From assembly GCA_017853885.1 (NCBI GenBank), contig JAFMIR010000037.1, positions 1 to 36,750 of the forward strand: a stretch of DNA of 36,750 nt. The letters are read 5' to 3'. The DNA is from Prosthecobacter sp. GTDB lineage: Bacteria; Verrucomicrobiota; Verrucomicrobiia; Verrucomicrobiales; Verrucomicrobiaceae. Position 1 is the stretch's first letter. Each line of letters begins with the position of its first letter. This document shows, piece after piece, positions 1-7,725 of this stretch. The translations under genes and the position numbers were made by a program. Below the pieces are notes generated by a model, which saw only the letters and a program-made list of their open reading frames with translations, searched no databases and had not been told where the DNA came from.

Positions 1-289
1 CCGCCCCAGCAATCGCCGGAGCGTAGTCAGGCACGGGCGCGAGCACGTTCACCCCGACTTGTGAAGCCTCTGCCCAATCTAGTGTGACCATGCACGTAGC
101 GATTTTGGCAAGGCCGCCGACCTGCCGTTTGGTATTGGCGTTTCCTGCGACATGAACTTTGCGGTTGAAAGCATCCACAACAAGAACCGCGGACTGCGCC
201 ACCGCCATGAGGCTGGTCAGGCACCACATGGAGAGGCCAAGCACGAGCAGGCGCACAAAACGAAGGCGGGCGAAAGCAAACAAAGACAT
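1..289 (-). CDS. S11 (D-Ala-D-Ala carboxypeptidase)-like protein, N-terminal fragment
   Basis: The open frame starts at an ATG at 287-289 and runs off the window edge after 96 codons. Residues 1-32 form a signal peptide or membrane anchor (MSLFAFARLRF, then a hydrophobic stretch ending MAVAQ). The next part, AVLVVDAFNRKVHVAGNAN, matches the start of the serine D-Ala-D-Ala carboxypeptidase fold (peptidase S11), which trims peptidoglycan in the periplasm. In that family the next segment carries the S-x-x-K active site, usually as ASLTKIMT. Here it reads GGLAKIAT: the lysine is present but the serine position is glycine (GGC codon). If this is real, the protein is a non-catalytic paralogue. The KTG and SxN motifs would lie outside the window. 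It is on the same strand as the DUF1501 gene upstream, separated by 88 bp. The family call is moderately sure. Confidence 0.6.
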   Translation of the reverse strand, partial: MSLFAFARLRFVRLLVLGLSMWCLTSLMAVAQSAVLVVDAFNRKVHVAGNANTKRQVGGLAKIATCMVTLDWAEASQVGVNVLAPVPDYAPAIAGA

Positions 290-377
290 GGAAAGTCCTG
301 CATTAGCGATCACTCCACGGCTCGCAACCAGCGATTTTATGTTCACTAGCAGCCGGTTCGGAACAACCGTATAGGTG

Positions 378-1811
378 TTACGTCGCGATGATTTCCTGCG
401 CCACGGAACCGTAAACGTCCGTCAGGCGGAAATCGCGGCCGGCATAGCGGTAGGTAAGGCGCTCGTGATCGAGCCCGAGGATGGCCAACACGGTGGCATG
501 CCAGTCGTGGATATGCATTTTATTGTGCACGGCCTCGTAGCCGTAGTCGTCTGTCATACCGTAGTTTATTCCACCCTTTACACCGCCACCGGCCATCCAC
601 ATGGTAAAGCCCTTGTTGTTGTGATCGCGACCGTCATCACCCTGCGAGTGAGGGGTGCGTCCAAACTCGCCCCCCCAGATGACCAGCGTGTCTTTCAGGA
701 GGCCACGGGCCTTCAAATCGGCCAGCAGTCCCGCAATGGGCTTATCGACCTGACTGCAGTTGCGCTGCAGGGTAGCTTTAAGGTTGAAATGCTGGTCCCA
801 GTTGCCATGCGTCAACTCAATGAAGCGCACACCGGCCTCCACTAGCTTCCTTGCCATGAGGCACTGCTTGCCAAACGTGTCCGTTTCATTGTCGCCGATG
901 CCATAAAGAGATCGGGTAGCTTCTGTCTCCTTCGAGACGTCAAGCACTTTCGGCACCTCCGACTGCATCCGGAAGGCCAGTTCGTAGCTCTCGATCACAC
1001 CTTCGACTTCGGTGCTCACCCCTCCATTCTGCTGCATGTTGGATTGGTTCAGCGCCTGCACGAGGTCGAGCTGCGTGCGCTGTGCCTCGGGTGTGAGTCG
1101 GCTGTTTTTGATGTTGGCCACAGTTGCCTGCTCGTTGCCAGCGCCAAAGCGCCGCGCCAGCGCTGCCGGCAGACCTGGGATGCCCGAGCTACCCACCTTC
1201 GTGCCTTGGTAGATTGCGGGGAGGAAGGCGCTGCCAAAGCTGCGTGTGGCGTTACCGGGTGGATTGATCGTGACAAAACCTGGCAGGTTTTGGTTCATCG
1301 TGCCCAGCCCGTAAAGCGTCCAAGAACCCAGCGAAGGTCGCACAAACTGCGTCGTGCCAGTATGAAGCTGAGTGAATGCCTGCGGATGCGCGGGCAGATC
1401 CGTGGCCATTGAGTTCAGAAGGCACAACTGATCTGCGTATTTAGCAACATTCGGCCACAACTCGGAAATCCACAATCCACTCTTGCCATGCCGGGAAAAT
1501 TTCCACTGGGGAGGCATCAGGTTCGCCCGACCGTAACGACCCGCTGCGGATGGCGCCTGCTTGCCAGCATCGCTGATCAGTTTTGGCTTGTAATCGAACG
1601 TGTCCACATGGGATGGAGCGCCCTGCATGCAAAGGAAAATCACATGCTTCGCCCGGGGTGCGAAGTGCGGTTGCTTTGGCGAAAGAGGTCCGGTAGCCGC
1701 CTTTTCTGCTCGAAGAGCCTGTTCATGAGCCAAAGCGGCAAAAGCCATGTAGCCAAAACCACTGCTGGTTGTCTTCAAAAAACTGCGTCGGGACGGAATT
1801 GGCATGCTCAT
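378..1811 (-). CDS. DUF1501 family protein, TAT-exported
   Basis: This 477-residue protein begins with a twin-arginine signal: SRRSFLK with arginines at 8-9, then a hydrophobic stretch to about residue 35. The body matches DUF1501, an alkaline-phosphatase/sulfatase-like fold abundant in Planctomycetes and Verrucomicrobia. Typical blocks are visible: FLCMQGAPSHVDTFD near residue 60, FIELTHGNWDQHFN in the second half, and VIWGGEFGRTPHSQG followed by GRDHNNKGF. Members usually sit directly downstream of a cytochrome-DUF1549-DUF1553 gene and are presumed to work with it in the periplasm. Here no such partner is adjacent; the only one in the window is at 13821-16325 on the other strand. Substrate and reaction are unknown. 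The length is normal for the family. Confidence 0.9.
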   Translation of the reverse strand: MSMPIPSRRSFLKTTSSGFGYMAFAALAHEQALRAEKAATGPLSPKQPHFAPRAKHVIFLCMQGAPSHVDTFDYKPKLISDAGKQAPSAAGRYGRANLMPPQWKFSRHGKSGLWISELWPNVAKYADQLCLLNSMATDLPAHPQAFTQLHTGTTQFVRPSLGSWTLYGLGTMNQNLPGFVTINPPGNATRSFGSAFLPAIYQGTKVGSSGIPGLPAALARRFGAGNEQATVANIKNSRLTPEAQRTQLDLVQALNQSNMQQNGGVSTEVEGVIESYELAFRMQSEVPKVLDVSKETEATRSLYGIGDNETDTFGKQCLMARKLVEAGVRFIELTHGNWDQHFNLKATLQRNCSQVDKPIAGLLADLKARGLLKDTLVIWGGEFGRTPHSQGDDGRDHNNKGFTMWMAGGGVKGGINYGMTDDYGYEAVHNKMHIHDWHATVLAILGLDHERLTYRYAGRDFRLTDVYGSVAQEIIAT

Positions 1812-1886
1812 GGGAATTCAGGGGTGTCTGACCTGTTTAACCCACGATTGTATGGATAGTTTCGCGATGATGAGGCTTACACACAG

Positions 1887-1906
1887 TGTAGAATGCCCAT
1901 GCTACA
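1887..1906. repeat. Short partial palindrome, relative of the 2432-2492 repeat
   Basis: TGTAGAATGCCCATGCTACA has 5-bp inverted ends (TGTAG/CTACA). Its CCATGCTAC half matches the right arm of the repeat at 2432-2492 in 15 of 17 positions (tagaaTgCccatgctac here, tagaaAgAccatgctac there). It lies in the divergent intergenic region between the DUF1501 gene and the TPR gene. Together the two copies flank the small gene at 1962-2435. It is probably one member of a dispersed intergenic repeat family. Confidence 0.45.
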
Positions 1907-1961
1907 TACCGCTTCGCCATGATCCGGTTGATCTGCCTTCAACGCCTCTTACCCTCTTCGC

Positions 1962-2435
1962 ATGAAGTTTGTGCGAACACGCTGGTTTCTAGCGGTGCTG
2001 TCTCTCGCAGCCAGCGTCTGGTTGATGAAGGCCGCGCTAAAGATCCCGGGCATCGGAGCCGCAGGACCGGTGATCCTGAGCATGGTGGCGTTTGTGAGCG
2101 CTGTGCTGCTGATCGCCCCGGAAACCGCGTTTTGGCTGGCCGAGCAGATCGCGAAACCATTCGCGAATCTCTTTTTTCCTTCGGAGAGCTTCAAAAGCCC
2201 CCCCGTTTCCTACTTGCTGGCCCATCGCTATCGCTCGGAGCGCCGTTTCGATGAAGCTATTGCACAATACGAGAACATCATTGAGTTCCACCCACGGGAG
2301 CGAGATGCGTATTTGGAGTTGATCGAAGTGGCACGGCAACTTGGTGATGAAGAACGAGCCGAAAAATATACCGCACTGATGCAGCGGCGTTTTCCAGAGG
2401 TTCGAGGCGAGTGGCCACAAGCACCAATCGAGTAG
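1962..2435 (+). CDS. Small membrane protein with TPR-like repeats
   Basis: The product is 157 residues. Two hydrophobic segments (about residues 7-26 and 35-60, the second containing VILSMVAFVSAVLLI) form an N-terminal membrane hairpin. The C-terminal half holds tetratricopeptide-like helices: SYLLAHRYRSERRFDEAIAQYENIIEFHP, then a second helix pair with ARQLGDEERAEKY. TPRs usually mediate protein-protein contacts; no enzymatic motif is visible. The ATG at 1962 is chosen because it opens directly into the first membrane segment; no clear Shine-Dalgarno sequence precedes it. The gene is alone on its strand, divergent from the DUF1501 gene and convergent with the sulfatase. Its TAG stop lies inside a palindrome shared with the sulfatase stop. 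The specific function is unknown. Confidence 0.75.
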   Translation: MKFVRTRWFLAVLSLAASVWLMKAALKIPGIGAAGPVILSMVAFVSAVLLIAPETAFWLAEQIAKPFANLFFPSESFKSPPVSYLLAHRYRSERRFDEAIAQYENIIEFHPRERDAYLELIEVARQLGDEERAEKYTALMQRRFPEVRGEWPQAPIE

Positions 2436-2492
2436 CATAGCTTTTCTAGACTGTGCATCGTGTAATCGCGCATGCTAGAAAGACCATGCTAC
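2432..2492. repeat. 61-bp imperfect palindrome, possible bidirectional terminator
   Basis: The left arm GTAGCATAGCTTTTCTAG (2432-2449) and the reverse complement of the right arm, GTAGCATGGTCTTTCTAG, agree at 15 of 18 positions, with about 25 bp between them. The outer TAG of each arm is the stop codon of one convergent gene: 2433-2435 for the TPR gene and 2489-2491, read on the minus strand, for the sulfatase. The arms contain short T/A runs, so it could terminate transcription both ways. It also resembles a dispersed repeat because of the related sequence at 1887-1906. Confidence 0.55.
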
Positions 2493-4015
2493 TTCCTTCC
2501 CTTTTTGCCCTTCTTCGGCTCCTCGGGTGGCAGGAGACCTTTCTGCCTTGCCTCCCATTCGGCGTAGCCTTTGCCGCTGCGTTTGCCAAGGTATTGGTAG
2601 GTGTCGAAGATGGCGGCGTTGCCGGTTTCGCGGGGATCTTTCTCCTCTTTCAGCATCGCGTCGAGCTTTGTGCGCAGTTCTTGTTTTTTCGCGGCATGCT
2701 GCGGCTCTTTGGCGAGGTTTTTGAGGCACTGCGGATCGTTCACGATGTCGTAGAGTTCCTCTTCGGGACGAAAGTTGAAGGCGAGATCGTAGAAAAGGCC
2801 CTTGTGATCGATGATCCATGATTTCGTGGGGCCATCATCGCAGTTGCCGTAACCGGTCTCCGGATTGCAAGCAGGCCAGCGCTCGGGGTGATAGTTATGG
2901 CTGTAGAAGAACTCCGGCGTGCGGATGGCACGCACGGGATAGCCCCAGTCGTTCGGGCGCCCCAGATCGTGCCGTTCCTTGCCTGCGAGCATGATTTTGC
3001 GGTCTTCGATAAAACCGATCTTCTCGCTACGCAGGATGTTGATGAGGCTTTTGCCGGTCATCTGCTCATGCAATGGCACACCAGCGAGTTCGAGGTAGGT
3101 CGGTGCGAGATCGCGCACGTTGATGAAATCCTCAACGACACGGCCTGGCTGAATACCTTTACCCCAGCGCATCGCCAGCGGTAGATGGTAACCGTCTTCA
3201 TAGATTTGGCCTTTCACGCGGGGAAAAGGCATACCGTGGTCGGAGGTGACCACAATGAGCGTGTCATCGAGCTGCCCACACTTTTGGAGCACGTCGAGTA
3301 ATCGACCGACTTGTGCATCTGCCCACTCGACCTCGATCGCGTAGTCCGCGAGGTCGCCGCGCACAATTTCATTGTCGGGAAGGTAACCAGGCACAGAAAC
3401 ATCGCCAAGTTTTTTACCCAAACGCGCGCCACTACCCGGCTCATAGGCACGATGCGGCTCCTTGAAACCCACCCAGAAGCAGAATGGCTGCCCACTCTTC
3501 TGCGTGGCAAGGAAAGCGCTGAAGTTGGCCGCGTAATCGCTCGGCGTAATACCCTTGGCGGGCACCTGCATCTTATGTCCATCAAACGATGGCCCGGCAG
3601 GATTCCGTGTCCGGCCTTCCAGATCGAATTTCCCCGGCCCCCACCCCTTGCCGGTCAAACCAACGACATAGCCGCTCTTCTCCAGCAGATCTGGGTAAAC
3701 CGCGAACTTCGGTGGGAAGATGCCGCCATGGCAGACGGCCTCTTCAAGCTGCCACGAGTTGCGACCTGTGAGAATCGAAGCACGACAAGGGCTGCACTTC
3801 GGATTTGACGTGAAAGCGCTCTTAAACAGCACACCCTCGCGGGCTACTCGGTCAAAATGGGGTGTTTTCACCCATTTGCAGCCATAAGCCCCCGCATGCT
3901 GCCAGCCCCAGTCATCAAAAATAATGAACAAGATGTTCGGACGTGATGCGTGGGTTGTGGCAAAGCCCGAAGAAAGAGCCAAACATCCTACGAGCAGCAA
4001 AAGACATGTTTTCAT
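2489..4015 (-). CDS. Secreted sulfatase (type I, Cys-type)
   Basis: This 508-residue protein has a Sec signal peptide of about 24 residues (MKTCLLLLVGCLALSSGFA). Sulfatase-family motifs follow: RPNILFIIFDDWGWQ with the metal-binding Asp pair at 34-35, and the C-x-P-x-R signature CSPCR with Cys74 inside NPKCSPCRASILTGR. In the family this cysteine is converted to formylglycine and attacks the sulfate ester. A later block, VVTSDHGMPFPRVKGQ, supplies further metal and active-site residues. The likely role is periplasmic or extracellular hydrolysis of sulfate esters, for example on polysaccharides; the substrate cannot be told. The C-terminus is basic (KKGKKGRK). No maturation enzyme is seen nearby. 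The SWIM-domain gene lies 49 bp upstream on the same strand, with no obvious functional link. Confidence 0.93.
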   Translation of the reverse strand: MKTCLLLLVGCLALSSGFATTHASRPNILFIIFDDWGWQHAGAYGCKWVKTPHFDRVAREGVLFKSAFTSNPKCSPCRASILTGRNSWQLEEAVCHGGIFPPKFAVYPDLLEKSGYVVGLTGKGWGPGKFDLEGRTRNPAGPSFDGHKMQVPAKGITPSDYAANFSAFLATQKSGQPFCFWVGFKEPHRAYEPGSGARLGKKLGDVSVPGYLPDNEIVRGDLADYAIEVEWADAQVGRLLDVLQKCGQLDDTLIVVTSDHGMPFPRVKGQIYEDGYHLPLAMRWGKGIQPGRVVEDFINVRDLAPTYLELAGVPLHEQMTGKSLINILRSEKIGFIEDRKIMLAGKERHDLGRPNDWGYPVRAIRTPEFFYSHNYHPERWPACNPETGYGNCDDGPTKSWIIDHKGLFYDLAFNFRPEEELYDIVNDPQCLKNLAKEPQHAAKKQELRTKLDAMLKEEKDPRETGNAAIFDTYQYLGKRSGKGYAEWEARQKGLLPPEEPKKGKKGRK

Positions 4016-4064
4016 GCCCGGCGAGAACGCTCACGTTTCGCCGCCTTTTCACCCATCTTCGGTT

Positions 4065-4835
4065 TCACTGCTCTGATGATTTTTTGACTGGCTGATCCAT
4101 CTCCCCAATCTCGATTCCAAAAATAGCGCTCAAGTCCGCTTCAGCCAGTTCACCGCCCATGGCAGACAATTCCGAGACTGCTGCGTCTTTAGCTTTTGAA
4201 AGCAAATCTGCGCCATTGACATCTCGCAGCGTAAAAATCAGCTCCGGGCTTGCATCTAGCAGAACTCCGACGCCATGTAATACGGCAGAAACATGTTTAC
4301 ACATGTCAGCATGATCTGGGCACGAGCAATCAAAGCGGATCTCTTTTGTTTTCGGGAATAAACCGTTTTCCAAATCGCAGAACACGCTCATCACACCATT
4401 GCCGAGTTTTCCAGCGAGCACATCCAGCATTGAGTCGACCTGTCCCTCGCACTTTTCGACAATGTCTTGCCACTTTGACACCTTGAGGGAATGAATGAAT
4501 ATCTGCGTATGATACAACTCCGCCCCAGCCACCATCGCTGTGATTTTGCCGGGCTCGATGTTAAGATTGTACACACTACCCTGTCGAAGGTAGCTGCGAC
4601 CACGAGGCAGACGAGATTCAAACTCTTGGTAGCTCTCAAGATGGTTGCACCATGCCTTTCCCCAGAAGGTCGTGCATAGATGTTTCTTGCCCGCCACCGG
4701 CATGAGCGCCTCAAACCGCTCGCCGCGCTTCACACGCTTCTCGATTTCGCGCTGCACTCGCTCTTTGGCTTCTGCTGCTTCTTCGTATGACCACCACATG
4801 CAGGACATTCGAGCATACGAAAGCCTATTTTCCAA
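4065..4835 (-). CDS. SWIM zinc-finger protein
   Basis: The product has 256 residues. It carries a SWIM zinc-finger signature, C-x-C-x6-C-x-H, as Cys170, Cys172, Cys179 and His181 (FDCSCPDHADMCKHV). Upstream are the conserved blocks of bacterial SWIM proteins: TFWGKAWCNHLESYQ near 57-71 and RGRSYLRQGSVYNLNI near 78-93. Such proteins are often encoded beside SNF2-type helicases and are thought to bind DNA or protein; no helicase gene is present here. The start is uncertain: Met10 or Met13 would remove a short leader, but the ATG at 4835 gives the longest frame. The sequence is soluble with no signal peptide. Confidence 0.85.
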   Translation of the reverse strand: MENRLSYARMSCMWWSYEEAAEAKERVQREIEKRVKRGERFEALMPVAGKKHLCTTFWGKAWCNHLESYQEFESRLPRGRSYLRQGSVYNLNIEPGKITAMVAGAELYHTQIFIHSLKVSKWQDIVEKCEGQVDSMLDVLAGKLGNGVMSVFCDLENGLFPKTKEIRFDCSCPDHADMCKHVSAVLHGVGVLLDASPELIFTLRDVNGADLLSKAKDAAVSELSAMGGELAEADLSAIFGIEIGEMDQPVKKSSEQ

Positions 4836-5102
4836 TTCTCAGTTCCCGAAACTTATTTTTTCGGAGCCGCATCAAAACACTTCACAGGTTTCTAAGTAAA
4901 AGACAGTTCTCTTACTTTCGCTCGGATGCGCTCTTCATGCGCATATGTTAACCGACCAATGACACTCTGCTGAAAAAGCATTTTGGAACACTAGCCAGCT
5001 ACCGGATCTGGGTTCGCATAAAACTCTTAACGGAACGCGCAGCACACCATGGGACGAATGTTTGACTGGCGTGAATCCTGCACAGGCGCTAATCAGGACC
5101 TC

Positions 5103-5327
5103 ATGAAGTTGCAACAAGGCCAGCTATGGAAGAAAGATGATGACTATTTGCGAATCATTCACTGGGAACGCCTGAGCATCGAATACAAGCTCATGCACGG
5201 CTCGACCAACCGAAAGGGCACCCTTCATCGGGTCTCAAAAAAAGAATTTTGTCGATTGCTGAAAGGCGCGGAACTCATCCCGAACACTCATGCTTTTAAT
5301 GAAGAGCAAGTCGGTGATGCGCAGTAA
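5103..5327 (+). CDS. Small uncharacterised protein (74 aa)
   Basis: The frame is open from an ATG at 5049, but the ATG at 5103 is preferred. It is preceded by a short purine-rich AGGAC, and the protein then begins MKLQQGQLWKKDDDYLRI, a natural domain start. The product is soluble and basic in its middle (HGSTNRKGTLHRVSKKEF), with a predicted beta-rich N-terminal half. I recognise no named family. It may be a small regulatory or binding protein, but nothing in the sequence shows this. It is convergent with the cytochrome-WD40 gene, leaving only 6 bp between the stop codons. Confidence 0.55.
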   Translation: MKLQQGQLWKKDDDYLRIIHWERLSIEYKLMHGSTNRKGTLHRVSKKEFCRLLKGAELIPNTHAFNEEQVGDAQ

Positions 5328-5333
5328 ACCGGG

Positions 5334-7595
5334 TTACTTGCCGAAAGCCACCAGCTCTTTTCCATTTATACCGTCCCAGACACGAAGAAAGCTGTCCTCT
5401 CCTCCTCCGATCAGCATGTCTCCATTGGGCGTGCTGGCTGCAGCCTGCATGTAGTCGGGTAAATTGGCAATGCTGCGAATCTCACCGCCATCGTCAGATA
5501 CAATACGAACCTTGTTGTCACCAGCGGCGGTGACAATCTGGTTCGTGGCACCAATGAATTGCAGCGAAGTCACCTCCTTTGTCCAGCCCTCGATCTTTTT
5601 CTTTCGCTCGCCGATGATCATATCCCAAGTGTTTACGACACTTTCTGCGCCTGCGGTGGCGAGCACGCGACCATCCGCTCGAAAAGCAAGGCTCATCACA
5701 TGATGTGTGTGCCCTTCAAACAAGTTCACCTGCTTGCCGGTAGCGATGTCTGTAACACGAGTGATCTTGTCCGCTGCACCTGAGGCCAGCAGTTTGCCGT
5801 CCGGTGAGAAGTCGAGGCATAGGATGGTGTCGCTGTGCTTTTCCCTCCAGCTGCGCACGACTTTTCCGGTAACCACATCGAAGAAGAAGATGTCGCCTGT
5901 GCGTGATAGCTCTCCCCCACCTGTCACAAGCGTTTTGCCATCAGGACTGAAGCGCACCGCATTCACGCGGTCAGCGAACAAGCCTTTCTCATTTAGGGTG
6001 CGTTCTAGTGTCCAAGCAGGTGAACCGCCCACGCTGAGCGTGAGCGATTTCACTGCCGTAAAGGAACCGTCAGGGCCGGCGGCGATCGTCGCTACACCGG
6101 AGGCACTGCCAGCGACTTCCTCGATGACCCATCCGGTAGCGGTGGCCCAAACACGAAGCACACCGTCCTCAAACAAAGCCGCTACACGTGCCGCGTCTGC
6201 GGAGAAACCCAATGCAAGGACCTTAGCCGAAGGCTTGGAGATCTGCTGCTTCAAGGCAGCAAGCTCGGCGATGGCTTTGTCATGAGCTGTCTTGGCTGCG
6301 TTTGCGGCAGCAGTTGAATCAGCTATAGCTTTACCGTTTTTAGCCTTGGAATCAGTGATGCGTTTCACATCATCCTCAGCATCCTTGATGTTGCTTTCAG
6401 TAGCAGAAACGGCTGCCAAGGCCGAAACCTCGCCCATCCTTGCTGTGATAAGCTTCTCCTGCGCGGCCTTTAAATCACGATCCATCGTCGCATCTGCTTT
6501 GCCGTTAGGTGCGGCCTTGATCTTCATATTGACCTCATCCACAGCTTTTTGTGCATCGTTTTTGGCAGCAGTCGCCGGAGGCACGGCTTTCTGTTTCTCA
6601 GGAAGGACTTTCTTCATGGAGGTAATGGCATCGTTGGCTTTTTTGAGCAGCTCATCCAAAGCGGTATTCTGTTTGGTAAAGCGATCGCTTTCGCTTTTTT
6701 GAAAGCCCTGTTCCAGGGCGTTTCGTGCGATGGCCCATTCGAGCTCGGCGCACTTTTTGGCTGCAGGCAAATGCCCCCGCAGTTCGATCACCTGCTTGTT
6801 GGTGACTGTATCCCAAAGGCGCACTGAGCCATCCGAGCAGGCGATTGCTAACGTTTTACCATCTGCGGATGCCGCGCTGGACAATACGGCAAGCTTGGTG
6901 CTATCGAGGATTTTTTTAATCAGATTTGCTTCGGCGCGTCTAGAGACCACGGAAGATGTGGAAGTCACTGAAGATCCCATATGCCAGATTTTCACCTCGC
7001 GAAAACTGCCGCTGGCTAATCTTTTGCCATCTGGGCTGAAGGCCAGCGATTGCACAAGGGCCTGATGCGCATTCGGAATTCGTGCAGACACACGACGAGT
7101 AGCTAGATCGTAAATGAAGATGTCGTTTGAGCGACCACAGGCGGCATAGCGGCCATCCTTCGTGACCGCTACGCTGTAGATAGGATCGACACTGGCTGCG
7201 AATGCTTTTAAGGCCACTGTGCGTTCGATCTGAGTGGAACTTTTTGCCCCAAGATCGATCCATTGTTTCAAAATAGACACCTCAGCTGCCGTCAGTTTCA
7301 CCGCGCCCGATTTATTATTGGGTGGCGGCATCTCCAAGTCGTCCTGGTGCAGCGATGCAGTTACGATGAGGCTCTGGGCGCTTTTGCCAGGAATGATGGA
7401 AGGACCCGAATCACCGCCTTGGATCATGAGCTGAGGTGATTCCATGTTTAGACCGGCCTTGGTAGTGGTCTTGTTGTGGCAGGAAACGCAATTCGCTTTT
7501 AGAAAAGGGAATACATCGCGGTAAAAGTCCGGCTCCGCAAAGACGGCACCGGGCAAAGCGAAAAGACCAAGAAGACTCAGGAAGAGCGATTTCAT
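5334..7595 (-). CDS. Secreted cytochrome c domain-WD40 repeat protein with coiled-coil insert
   Basis: This 753-residue protein has a signal peptide (residues 1-20, ending AVFA). A planctomycete-type cytochrome c domain follows, with one heme-binding CVSCH at 36-40 and the characteristic LEMPPPNNK and LKQWIDLGA blocks up to about residue 115. Then comes a beta propeller: about nine WD40-like blades can be read, with repeats such as LAFSPDGKRLASGS, FSPDGKTLVTGG and FSPDGKLLASGA. The propeller is interrupted at about residues 275-452 by an Ala/Lys/Glu-rich segment that looks like a long coiled coil (for example DELLKKANDAITSMKK). Family members are presumed periplasmic electron-transfer or scaffold proteins of unknown substrate. 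It is divergent from the metalloprotease gene. Confidence 0.88.
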   Translation of the reverse strand: MKSLFLSLLGLFALPGAVFAEPDFYRDVFPFLKANCVSCHNKTTTKAGLNMESPQLMIQGGDSGPSIIPGKSAQSLIVTASLHQDDLEMPPPNNKSGAVKLTAAEVSILKQWIDLGAKSSTQIERTVALKAFAASVDPIYSVAVTKDGRYAACGRSNDIFIYDLATRRVSARIPNAHQALVQSLAFSPDGKRLASGSFREVKIWHMGSSVTSTSSVVSRRAEANLIKKILDSTKLAVLSSAASADGKTLAIACSDGSVRLWDTVTNKQVIELRGHLPAAKKCAELEWAIARNALEQGFQKSESDRFTKQNTALDELLKKANDAITSMKKVLPEKQKAVPPATAAKNDAQKAVDEVNMKIKAAPNGKADATMDRDLKAAQEKLITARMGEVSALAAVSATESNIKDAEDDVKRITDSKAKNGKAIADSTAAANAAKTAHDKAIAELAALKQQISKPSAKVLALGFSADAARVAALFEDGVLRVWATATGWVIEEVAGSASGVATIAAGPDGSFTAVKSLTLSVGGSPAWTLERTLNEKGLFADRVNAVRFSPDGKTLVTGGGELSRTGDIFFFDVVTGKVVRSWREKHSDTILCLDFSPDGKLLASGAADKITRVTDIATGKQVNLFEGHTHHVMSLAFRADGRVLATAGAESVVNTWDMIIGERKKKIEGWTKEVTSLQFIGATNQIVTAAGDNKVRIVSDDGGEIRSIANLPDYMQAAASTPNGDMLIGGGEDSFLRVWDGINGKELVAFGK

Positions 7596-7725
7596 GCACC
7601 AAATCGTACGCTTCTAAATGGACACAGCATGCAAGGCTTTCCTGAGAAGGAACAAAATTCGCACAAAGGCGTGCATCCCGCGGAGTTGTCCATTATGTTT
7701 ATTCTATCCACTACCCTACCCTGAC

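Noticed and set aside
375..845. Plus-strand open frame (156 codons) overlapping the end of the DUF1501 gene
   Set aside because: It is antisense to conserved DUF1501 blocks, with no promoter or ribosome-binding site.
4846..4864. Hairpin CCGAAA-N7-TTTCGG, and another at 4926-4944, in the 4836-5102 intergenic region
   Set aside because: Stems of only 6 bp without a suitable T-run or conserved context; nothing else was seen in this 267-bp gap.
5707..6285. Plus-strand open frame (192 codons) inside the cytochrome-WD40 gene
   Set aside because: The opposite strand encodes continuous WD40 repeats and the coiled coil; the plus-strand translation has no coherent pattern.
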